Positions 45,030 through 53,911 of a DNA stretch of 64,000 bases are shown here, one piece after another. Below the pieces are notes generated by a model, which saw only the letters and a list, made by a program, of their open reading frames with translations, did no database searches and had not been told where the DNA came from. Position 1 is the first letter of the stretch. The number at the start of each line of letters is the position of its first letter. Position numbers and translations under genes: made by a program. The DNA comes from Periconia sp. R9002. Taxonomy: Eukaryota; Ascomycota; Dothideomycetes; Pleosporales; Periconiaceae. The stretch is taken from the NCBI GenBank assembly GCA_023627715.1, contig JAMAHW010000072.1:124001-188000 (forward strand). Direction: 5' to 3'.

Positions 45030-45943
45030 CTTGAAAATGCAAATAAAACTCTCGTATATATTGTGTATCTGTGTTTGAACTTCTCTTCCCAAGTCAAGCC
45101 AAGTACTTGGGGAAAAGGTGAGGGGGGATTGAAGTCGTTCAAACCCTATCAATAACCACGAGCAACGTCCGTAAAGTCTCAACAAATAACTCTCTCCTTC
45201 TCTTTTTCCGAAGGGGAATGCGAATCGATTATATCAACACCATCTGATCCTCTCCGCAAGAGCACATCACCCACACACATATCCACCCAACCAACTAACT
45301 GCCTATCACCACCGGAACCATCTCCAACCCTCTAAACCTTCTGGGCGCGCGAACTGCCGAACCCCCCAGCTCCCCAAGTCCCAAATTGCCGTAAATGAAG
45401 CTGCATACCCCAGATCCAAATACCCTCCCTCTTCGCTAATTAACCATCAATCTAACGGCCCTATAAGCGACGAACCATCGTGCATCCCTTGGCACTTCGA
45501 CATCATACTCCAAGAAAAGGTGGTTGTCCGTGGAATGATATATCCGATCGATAGTTAAGAATCTGTACAACTTCTTTTTTTAATCGAAGGGCTTGGTTGG
45601 TTCAAATGAGTGCGTACGCTATCTCCCTTTCCTTTCATGCGTCAACGTGAATGAAGGATAGAGAAGATCAATGTGGGGTACATAGTTAAGACCCGTCCGA
45701 GGCGGATCTATGTGACCGAGCGCTGGGGACTTACATACCTATCTTGTTGAACCAATTTCTATCTCTTGAGTCTGCATTATAGATACACACACTCTATATC
45801 ACACGCGCACGCGGGAACTACACTTCCCATCCCTCTCCATATCAATCACTTAACCCCATCCATCTCCATATCCTCATACTCCTCACACCCCAACTCCACC
45901 TTCCTCACACACCCACCCCAACAACAAAATCACACCCGCAAAA
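45030..45943. other. Intergenic region
   Basis: About 0.9 kb divergent between DUF1996 B and the small secreted protein gene; C-rich leader at 45780-45940. No gene recognised. Confidence 0.4.
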
Positions 45944-46319
45944 ATGCTCCTCCTCCTAACCATCACGCTCCTCCCAACCCTCACCCTCGCCTCCACCATC
46001 CCAAACCACCACCACCAACGCGCCGCATACCCAGAATGCACTTTCGCCCGCGCACAAACCGAAACCTGCCTCGCCGTCATCAACGCAAACGCCTGCTACA
46101 ACGCGGTCAAGTTCACGGGAGCGAACACGCTGCAATGTGTGGATGGAACAAATGATGCGGATCGGAAGAAGAAGGTGAGTAGTTTGTGCTTCAGGGGAAG
46201 AAGGGGAGGTTTGTGTTTGATGTTTGATGCTAATGATGGCGGGTTTGTAGGTCTGCCAGTGCTGTACGTGCGTTGGGAATGTGATGTGTGATTGGGCTAC
46301 GAAGCAGAAGTATTGTTAG
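45944..46319 (+). CDS. Small secreted ten-cysteine protein, two exons
   Basis: Exons 45944-46174 and 46251-46319 join to 99 residues. A leucine/threonine-rich signal peptide (MLLLLTITLLPTLTLAS) is followed by a HHHQR stretch that may be a pro-region. The mature part has ten cysteines (PECT, ETCLA, ACYN, QCVD, then VCQCCTC, MCDW and a final YC), so five disulfides are possible. The intron falls exactly between DRKKK and VCQCC. No family recognised. The profile fits a secreted effector or defence-type peptide. Nearly all of the 3' cysteines are in the second exon, so the splice is needed for a sensible fold. Confidence 0.8.
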
Positions 46320-46692
46320 ATGCCTTTTTTTTCTCTGGTGGGTTTGTGTGGAGGGTGGAGGGTGTGTATGTGTGTGTGGTTTAACGGCTTGAGATGGTTG
46401 ATCTATGTTGATGATCGTACTTGTATTATCTGGTGGATCGGTGGTGAATAGCAAATGAAGGGTCTCCTCTCTTTTTGTGTATATGAAGGGATTGATGCGT
46501 TGTTAAGCTTTTTTGTGGTGTCGATGTATGGCAAGACTTTTCTTGTTTGCTGTTCTTTTTCGGGGTACGGAATATGCCTAGGTAGGGGGGGGGGGGGGGA
46601 AACAAATGAAAACCATAGGTAAAAAAAAAAGGACAACTTTTGACGGAAAAAAATGGCGGATAGGGAAATTTTACNNNNNNNNNNGCCGCCCG

Positions 46693-46745
<53 letters not shown>

Positions 46746-47157
46746 AGGGACTACATGAGGTATCAATAAGAGGACAACTTTGAACGGAAAAAAAGGGCGG
46801 ATCGGCAATGTGTCAAAGGCCACTACGTGTATGTTTTAAGTTTGATGGTTTGATGGCTTGATGGCGTGGAAATGCATTTAGTTTTTCTTCTCTCTAAACC
46901 TAACCCAATTGATGTGGGTGGGTGGGCATGTGAAAGGAATGAGAAGGAGAGGCAGAGAGGGGGTATATGTATATATGTACATGCAGTGCAAGGCCAAGGT
47001 AGATGATGTTCAAGGTATATCTTTATCCAAAAAATGGCAGTCAAGTCAGGTGCAGTTCGGACTCGATACCCAGTCCTACGTAGCAGACTTTCCTGACCTC
47101 CTAAACCCCCCTCAAATTTTTCATGCAAAGATCGATAGGTGCCACCCACTCCCTTTG
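46320..47157. other. Intergenic region with assembly gap and poly-C tract
   Basis: Contains ten N at 46675-46684, then a run of about 51 C at 46693-46743. A G-run is also present near 46586-46599. The sequences flanking the gap, GGACAACTTTTGACGG at 46631 and GGACAACTTTGAACGG at 46772, are near-duplicates with similar continuations. Confidence 0.9.
46675..46684. other. Sequence gap (10 N)
   Basis: Ten undetermined bases directly before the poly-C tract; the true length between the two flanking near-duplicates is unknown. Confidence 0.95.
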
Positions 47158-49350
47158 CTAGACCTGTACCATCTCGACCCAGCCCTCGCGATTCCTCGCC
47201 TGCTTTCCAGGCTCGCCTGCGTTGCCGTTGCCGGTGAGTTCCTTGGCCATCTGGTCTTTGGCACCGCGCCGCCTCGCGCGTTCCCGCACGCTGCGTTCCT
47301 CCTTTTCGCATTCTTTGATGGACTGGGCGATCTCGAGCTCTTCGAAGCGTGCGTCTTGGAGGTTGAGTTTTTGCCATTGCGGGTGCTTTTGGCAGCGCTT
47401 CTTCATGCACACTACGTTCTCGTCGTTGTTCTCGCCATTGGCGTCTGGCATGTCGACGTCATTATCGGTCGTGGTGGTGGGATTGGGCGCAGAGGAGAGT
47501 TGCTCGGCCGTTGGCGAAAGCGTTGAGAATTGGAAGGCTGCGTAGCCTTGCTTGCTGTTGCGCCAGCGGAGGAATTCGGCGTCGGACCACGAGAGTCGCG
47601 AGTCGTAGCCGCAAAAGTCTTTCGCCTTCATTTTCTCGCGCTCGGCGACTCGTAGAGCTTGCTCCTTAGCCATGCTGACAAACTTTTCGCGATCCTTGAG
47701 AACTTCGAGGCGGTCTTTGAGTTGAGACTTTTCCTTGTGCAATGCCGTCAGACGCTCCTTTTCGCCGGCTGTGAGGGAGAGGTCTTCCAAAGACGGGCCA
47801 TCGAATGCAATTTGGGTTGGGGATGCGGTCTGGGGCGGGGAGAGAACACCAGAACCAAGCGCTTTGAATGCCTGGATCTCTTTGCACGGCTCGAGCAAGG
47901 CCTTGAGGTCTTTGGCGCGCAGGACACCGCCTAGTGGTGTAGGCTCATCGTCCTCGTCTGACCCTGCTTCTTCGCCGTGCTTCCCGTTCTTCTTTTTCGA
48001 TTTCTTGGGCTTCGCATTGGCGGCCTTGGCGCCAGCCGTGCGTTGCAGTTGTTCCGTGAAGAAAGCCGCTCCGCATTCGTCCGAGCAATACTTGCTTTCC
48101 TTGCCTTTAGTCAGGCGCGCAGGTTTTCTACAACCGTTGCGTCGGCACATGGGCTTATACGTCGTCTGTCCCCGTCCCTTCTCCTCGCAAAGCGGGCAGA
48201 TGAACTTATCAACCAAGTCCTCGTCTGCTTGCTGCATGTTGACGCAGCTACCGTGGAACCAGTCATCGCAACCACCGTCACAGCCGATCATCCACCTATG
48301 GTTGTCCGGCTTCTTGCAGATGCAATAAAGGGTACTGTCTTCCGAGGAGGAGTCATCATCGGATGGGTGGACTTGGGACGAGTGGTCAGGAGCGGGCGAC
48401 GAACCTGCCACTGGCGTCCCTGCCTGCGAACGGCTCTTTGCGGTTCTGCTTGGTGGATTCTTCCCGGAACGTGAGGTAGGAGTAACGGACCGGACACTGG
48501 CATCGCGGTCTGTATCAATCTTTCGTTTTTTCGCGGGCTTTTTCGCCGTTGCGGTGCCTTTCTTTTTAATCGCCGATGTAGACCCTGGCGCGGGGCGTTT
48601 CTTGGATGGAGCAGGCTTTGGCTCGGTGGGTGAAGTGACACCCTCAGCGATGCTTGCGTTGCGCTTGACGCGCAGGCCCAAATCCTGTTTTGCAAGTTCA
48701 ATCGCCTTCAAAGTCTCCGCATCAATGTTTTCCGCCGTAACCGATGATTGTCGTTCCGCCGGCGACTGAACCGTGGCAATTGGAGGTGTTTCGCGTGATG
48801 TGGGTGTGAATTCATCTTTGATGATAGGCAGCTGGGGAGCTGGACCGTCGGCGGGTGAGTGTTGCGTATCATGTGTTGGCCCGGTGGACATGTTCTGGAT
48901 GGGAGCCAAGACGGGCGCGGGTGAGGTACGAGCGGCGGCTAACGAGACGGATTGGCGGCGCTGCTCTTCGGGCGATTTAGAGCCATGGTGATAGTGTTCG
49001 AGCGTGGGCGAATGCGATTGAGGTTGTTGGGCGGGTGGATCGGGTTCGACAGGGGCAACGGCATCGCGCGAGTGGGAGCTGAAGCTGGCGGAGCGGGGGT
49101 GTGGCGGCGGGTGATTGGAAGCGGTCGGCGAGGGCAATTCGCGAGTTGAAGCTGTAGTCGGGGCATACTGCTGGCCGCTTCCCAAGGTGGCGAGGGTGGT
49201 GAGAGCGTCGGCGGCTTCGTATGTGGTGTGGGCGACGTAGGCCGGGTCGGTGGGCGGTGGCGGCGGCGGAGGTTGTTGCTGCGATTGAGACTGCGACGCG
49301 CGCCGTCCGCCCGCAGCTTCGTGATTGAGCAAGTCGTCGATGCTGCTCAT
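47158..49350 (-). CDS. SPP1: COMPASS (Set1C) PHD-finger subunit, Spp1/CFP1 homologue
   Basis: ATG 49350 was chosen; the frame upstream begins only with TTG. The product has 730 residues: a disordered Pro/Gln/Ser-rich N-terminus, basic patches (KKRPAPGS, KKPAKKRKID), a PHD finger at about 343-389 (LYCICKKPDNHRWMIGCDGGCDDWFHGSCVNM then FICPLC), and a second cysteine cluster at about 402-427 (CRRNGCRKPARLTKGKESKYCSDECG). A helical C-terminal half follows with coiled-coil character and a late FCGYDSRLSW. This layout is that of Spp1, the Set1 histone H3K4 methyltransferase subunit that reads H3K4me3. It is nuclear. One exon, no defects. Confidence 0.93.
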   Translation of the reverse strand: MSSIDDLLNHEAAGGRRASQSQSQQQPPPPPPPTDPAYVAHTTYEAADALTTLATLGSGQQYAPTTASTRELPSPTASNHPPPHPRSASFSSHSRDAVAPVEPDPPAQQPQSHSPTLEHYHHGSKSPEEQRRQSVSLAAARTSPAPVLAPIQNMSTGPTHDTQHSPADGPAPQLPIIKDEFTPTSRETPPIATVQSPAERQSSVTAENIDAETLKAIELAKQDLGLRVKRNASIAEGVTSPTEPKPAPSKKRPAPGSTSAIKKKGTATAKKPAKKRKIDTDRDASVRSVTPTSRSGKNPPSRTAKSRSQAGTPVAGSSPAPDHSSQVHPSDDDSSSEDSTLYCICKKPDNHRWMIGCDGGCDDWFHGSCVNMQQADEDLVDKFICPLCEEKGRGQTTYKPMCRRNGCRKPARLTKGKESKYCSDECGAAFFTEQLQRTAGAKAANAKPKKSKKKNGKHGEEAGSDEDDEPTPLGGVLRAKDLKALLEPCKEIQAFKALGSGVLSPPQTASPTQIAFDGPSLEDLSLTAGEKERLTALHKEKSQLKDRLEVLKDREKFVSMAKEQALRVAEREKMKAKDFCGYDSRLSWSDAEFLRWRNSKQGYAAFQFSTLSPTAEQLSSAPNPTTTTDNDVDMPDANGENNDENVVCMKKRCQKHPQWQKLNLQDARFEELEIAQSIKECEKEERSVRERARRRGAKDQMAKELTGNGNAGEPGKQARNREGWVEMVQV

Positions 49351-50247
49351 GGTGGAGAGGGTGGAGAAGGAGAGAAGATGGGTGTTGGCGGAGGACAAGA
49401 TGCGATGGTTGGAGAGGCAAGTGGTTGCTTTTGATCAGAAATGAGGTGGGTGGTGATGGGATGACCACTATGATGAAAGATGCATGGCGGATGATGAGTG
49501 GAACGGTCGATTAAATAAAATGAATTAGTAAGAAGGACAAGAAAAAAGGCGCGACCGCGATGAGGGACAAGACAGGGCCAGGAGAGAAGAGGAGAGGAGA
49601 GAGATGAGAGAGGGAGCGTTGGCTAGTTGGCTAGGTGGTGAGTGGTGAGACGAGATGAGCCGGGACGAGAGAATTGAAGAAAACGCACAATTGGCGCTTG
49701 CGGCCCATGTCGTAATCAACCATCATGACCCAAAACCCCTCTATTGCGTATTGTGGGGGAGGCTCCACAGCTATTCCCCTCTAATGGCCTACAAGTACAC
49801 CAAGACCCAGGCTATTGTCGTCTCCACTCTCACTCCAGTTATTTTACTACTGTGTACTGACTTGCTGAAAGACCCATTTCTTGCAGTATCGAGCCATCGA
49901 GCCTTCATTCGCCATTCACCGATCTTGCTCGCGCTGCCAGCTAGCTATGCAATGGCACCGGGCCCCAGCCAAACACAGATGCAGTTTCCGGTCGCATGAC
50001 AGAAGCTGCATATTCACCAACCCTCTGGACATGACCACAACAGCCATTCTCCAGTAGCGCTGTAGCAGCAAGTCAAGGCCCGTCTCGCGCCAAACAGCCG
50101 ACAATAGCAGCTTGTCGGCTCCTACTCCACTTTCCGGCCCCCGCCGTGACCTCATTCCAAACCCCAGCCATCTTAGCCTTCCCAAAACCTGTCTAATATC
50201 TCTCTTCAAGGTATTGTCCGTGGTTATTGATTGAAGTCGTAGAATCT
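49351..50247. other. Intergenic region
   Basis: About 0.9 kb between SPP1 and NSE3 on the same strand. The purine-rich tract at 49530-49660 lies in the probable 5' leader of SPP1. No gene recognised. Confidence 0.4.
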
Positions 50248-51394
50248 TCATCCATCATCGTCGGAATCTCTTCGTCGCGGTCTTCCCACTCTTCGAGGCA
50301 CAGGTTGCGCATTTGCTGCTTCATCCTGGTCCGCGTCGCCATCCTCGCCTCCGAGTCCCAGACTTCTGGTCAGCCGCTGCTCTAGATCCTCTGGCCCATC
50401 GCCGTAGACGGCTCTCACGAGATTCGCCGCGCCGTCTTTGCCTACCTCCACCTTTCCACGCGGGCCTACCATGTAGTTAATGGTATCTTCACCACCGCTC
50501 GAGTCCTTGATCTTGACAATGTATCCTTCCCTGGTCATGCGCGCCAACACTTTCTCTGTAGTATCGACGGGCGTGATCCGGTCTGCATTCAGGCGTCGCA
50601 GTTGTCTCTCAAGCTTGCCTTCGGACAGCGTGCCACCCGAGAGGAGTATGAATGCAATCACAGCAGTGTATAGGCCGATGTAAGCCGCTTCTGTGTCTTC
50701 CTCATCTTCCGGTGGTTCACGCCCAGGTCCTACAATGTTGGCCGTGCGATAGACGTCAGGCAGCATGCTCTGCAGCACCCACATGTTGCTGGATTTGGGC
50801 GCGGCATCGGAGGCAGCAATAGCAGCTGTGAAAAACACAAGAGATCAATATTCATGTCGCTGTTATATACGGCAGGGCCAACACATACCTCGCCGCTGGC
50901 GGACCGTCACTTTCTCTCGACTTGGTAGCTCTACCATGCGCATGCCGAATATGTCCATGAGTTTTCCGTTTGCGACTTCGAAAACTTGCCGAAATGATCG
51001 AGTATGTGAGCCCAGTACTGTCCAAGTCAGTTCATCTGTGCCCCTGATTGCAAGTTCCGCCAAGTGTATTCCCAACCTTTTTGACCAATATCCTGCCTCT
51101 TGATCGGTATGCGTGAATATTCGCAGGCCAGTGCATAGCGAACCAGGCCTTTTGCAAGCTGATCAATGCTACCGCTTCCACTTCCTCCTCCTACCTCTGT
51201 CTCTCCTTCATTCTCCTCTATTTCATCAAGATCGTCGTTATCAAGCGATTCTTCCTGACGTCGGTTTCGTTGAAGAGGTGTGGGGGAAGGCTCGTCGTCA
51301 GTTGGCTGCGAATACAGCAGTTAGACATATCTCCCATGCGAAGATTCCTTTCCTTTGCACTTACTGCGCGACGTTTCCGGTTTGAAGGGGGCAT
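50248..51394 (-). CDS. NSE3: Smc5/6 complex subunit Nse3 (MAGE domain), four exons
   Basis: Exons 51394-51365, 51305-51077, 51017-50889 and 50825-50248 join to 321 residues. After an acidic disordered start (DNDDLDEIEENEGE) comes the MAGE homology domain: QLAKGLVRYALACEYSRIPI, VFEVANGKLMDIFGMRMVEL, then LYTAVIAFILLSGGTLSEGK, NADRITPVDTTEKVLARMTR and NYMVGPRGKVEVG, the classical winged-helix order. Nse3 forms a trimer with Nse1 and Nse4 in the Smc5/6 DNA-repair complex. It ends in a basic tail (PRRVGRPRRRDSDDDG). Divergent from the Aim18 gene with a 309 bp shared promoter. Confidence 0.92.
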
Positions 51395-51703
51395 TGCTGC
51401 GATTGAGTCGATTAATTGGTAGGCGGAGGGGAGGAAGGAATGAGTGAGTGTGTACCTAGGTACCTAAGTAGAGGTAGGTGGGGCAGGATATGTTACATGT
51501 AATCTTTCTCCAGGCAGGCGGAACACGCGCGACGCGTCAGTCACGTGGCCGGGAGCTTTTCTCCGAAACCCCCGACGTCAATTGATCCTTCACGGCGCTA
51601 GCTTGGCTAGCCGCTTGGCGCCGACATCATCGTCGTCCAACCTTCGAATGGACATGTCGAGACCCTCAATGCTCGCCCATCCCCATCTACGATTGCAGCA
51701 GCC
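51395..51703. promoter_or_regulatory. Shared promoter of NSE3 and AIM18 with MCB and E-box
   Basis: ACGCGT, the Mlu cell-cycle box bound by MBF in yeasts, lies at 51532-51537, and CACGTG at 51542-51547. Both are about 140-150 bp upstream of the NSE3 ATG. G1/S control of a Smc5/6 subunit would fit, but function here is unproven. Confidence 0.4.
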
Positions 51704-53080
51704 ATGTTCCCCCTCCGTGCTGCTGCCCGCCGGCCGCTTTCCCGTTGCTTGAACGCCCCTCGCGCTCCTCCTCGACCTCAACACCACCCAACCCGTTCCT
51801 ACTCCGAAGCTCGGTATCCCCCAAGAGACGGCGATCGCCCCAAACGAATCTCTGACATTGATAATGTCTCTGTCCACCGCGCTGACTACATTCGACGGGC
51901 ACAAGCCGTGCGCCGTCGCAATCGGGCGGCTTTCGCTCTGGTGGTGTGTATGGGTGTGACGTACGCCTACGCCCAGATGATACCGCTGCCGGAGGAGCTG
52001 CAAAAAGAAAAGGAGAATAGCAAAACAGGCGATAGTGATGGCAAGGAAAGCAGGGGGGTTTTAGACTTGCTTGGCCAGCGCCCTACCAAAACTGATTCCC
52101 CTCGGGCCGCTGTTGAAGAATTCCAAGGCAAGAAGGTTGTAATTGCACCGGGCGACAAGGTCATTGCCGCACCACCATCCGCCGAACACCCCACCTCATC
52201 CGACGTAGACACGGTCGAGCTTGTAGAAACAGGAACATCCTACGTCCCCTACTTCCCCCGCACCATCACACTCCCCGACTCAACGGGACCTGAGAAGGTC
52301 GAGAGCGAGGCGGAATACACATTGCTCGGTCTCGGCATCCGTAAAGTGTCCTTCCTCCGCGTCCAGGTCTACGTCGTAGGTCTATACGTCAAGACCGCTT
52401 CCCTTCACACTCTGCAGAACCACCTCATCAACACGGTCAACCGCACCGCCTCTGCTCTCATCCCCGGCGAAAAAGAAGACCTCCGCAAGGCGCTCCTCGA
52501 CCCAGAACGTAGCAATCAGATCTGGGAAGCTATCCTGAGTGGAAAAGGCACAGATGCCGTGGAGACCGCATTCCGCGTCGTCCCCGTCCGTGGGACCGAT
52601 TTCAAACATCTGCAGGACGGCTGGATGCGCGGCATCGCCTCACGCACCGATGAAGTCCGCCGCAAGCAAGCCGAACTGCTCCGTCAGCAGGCCGCAGAAC
52701 AGAAGCGCATCGCGCTCCCCACGCCCGTTGACGAAGGCGAGTTTGCCGACGAATCTTTTGGTCTCGCCATGAAGGAATTCAAGGGCTTATTCCAGGGCCG
52801 TGGCAAAGCGCCCAAGGGGAGCGTACTCGTCCTCCGTCGCGACGCCGATGGCACTCTGACAGCCATGTACCAACCCGTCACCAAGACGAACAAGGGCGAG
52901 CGCATGGATGATGTCGTCACCTTGGGAGGTGTCAAAGACGAGCGGGTCAGTCGGTTGGTGTGGTTGCTATATCTGGGAGGGCAGAATGTGAGCTCTGAGG
53001 ATGCGAGGAAGAACATCGTAGACGGGTGCATTGGCCTTGTTGAAAGGCCGGTAGGCACCATTGAAACCATGGTGCAGTAA
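51704..53080 (+). CDS. AIM18: Mitochondrial chalcone-isomerase-fold protein, Aim18/Aim46 family
   Basis: Intronless, 458 residues. The first 30 residues are arginine/proline-rich and lack acids (RAAARRPLSRCLNAPRAPPR), a mitochondrial presequence. A membrane segment lies at about 75-92 (RRNRAAFALVVCMGVTYAYA), as in inner-membrane Aim18 proteins. The CHI domain follows: LLGLGIRKVSFLRVQVYVVG, then GLYVKTASLHTLQ, TAFRVVPVRGTDFKHLQDGW, GSVLVLRRDADGTLTA and a C-terminal LYLGGQNVSSEDARKNIV. The family has a chalcone-isomerase fold and binds heme, but has no isomerase activity in yeast. Intact. Confidence 0.9.
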   Translation: MFPLRAAARRPLSRCLNAPRAPPRPQHHPTRSYSEARYPPRDGDRPKRISDIDNVSVHRADYIRRAQAVRRRNRAAFALVVCMGVTYAYAQMIPLPEELQKEKENSKTGDSDGKESRGVLDLLGQRPTKTDSPRAAVEEFQGKKVVIAPGDKVIAAPPSAEHPTSSDVDTVELVETGTSYVPYFPRTITLPDSTGPEKVESEAEYTLLGLGIRKVSFLRVQVYVVGLYVKTASLHTLQNHLINTVNRTASALIPGEKEDLRKALLDPERSNQIWEAILSGKGTDAVETAFRVVPVRGTDFKHLQDGWMRGIASRTDEVRRKQAELLRQQAAEQKRIALPTPVDEGEFADESFGLAMKEFKGLFQGRGKAPKGSVLVLRRDADGTLTAMYQPVTKTNKGERMDDVVTLGGVKDERVSRLVWLLYLGGQNVSSEDARKNIVDGCIGLVERPVGTIETMVQ

Positions 53081-53911
53081 TCTCTTCCCCCATAACGTCC
53101 TACCTATGTACGTTGGCTGTTGGTTAAAAAAATCTGTCGTAACATCTATGTATATATATAAATCAAACAACATGCAACTAGCTCTTAGTTACAAAACCGC
53201 ATTGCACCGAAAATCCACACATCCCGTCTTTTTTGATCAAATCAATAATGGGTTCCTCAACACATCTTCAATGAGACCGTTCTCCTTCTAGTCTTCGCAC
53301 ACTACTGTACCACCGTATAGGTACATTAGCGATCACCTCTTATGACAAATCATACTTCTCCCGCCTAAAGTCTTGTTACAGAGATCACAAAATCCCACGT
53401 CCCTATCCTCTTGCACGCGGATATCGTAACTCCCTTTAGTCACTGCGGACAAGGGTGCCCCGCTAATAACCTAATTGTATCAAATACACTATTAGTATTT
53501 TATATATAGAAAGTATATAAAACTAGGGAGTGCGGTGCTTCAAAACTAAAGAGCATTCCTTTGATATATTCTAGTTTGTAGTAGAGGATGCAACCAGGCC
53601 CAAAATCAATCATGGCTGAGTTGAATTCTCGTTACACGACAGCAGGAGCTCTCTGTATTAGGCTGTGTGGTGCCGGCAATATACATTGAAAACGAAATGG
53701 GGCAGTGTAAGGCCAGGCCCGTATTCCACAACGCAGCGTACAGCCTTGCTTGTTGACCCCGCTCCAACACATTGATAGGTACACGCACGCTCCCACGATT
53801 AAAATTTTCACTCCCGCGACGTTGCTGTTGATGATTTTACTCTGAAATGCCATCAATATAAAACTTTACTCTCCTCCAGAAACATTTGTTTGCATATCTG
53901 ATCAACTGACT
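53081..53911. other. Intergenic region
   Basis: About 830 bp between AIM18 and the ankyrin gene; AT-rich part at 53480-53580. No gene recognised. Confidence 0.4.

Noticed and set aside
47158..49350. Many long frames on the plus strand across Spp1
   Set aside because: GC-rich antisense shadows of the Spp1 coding sequence.
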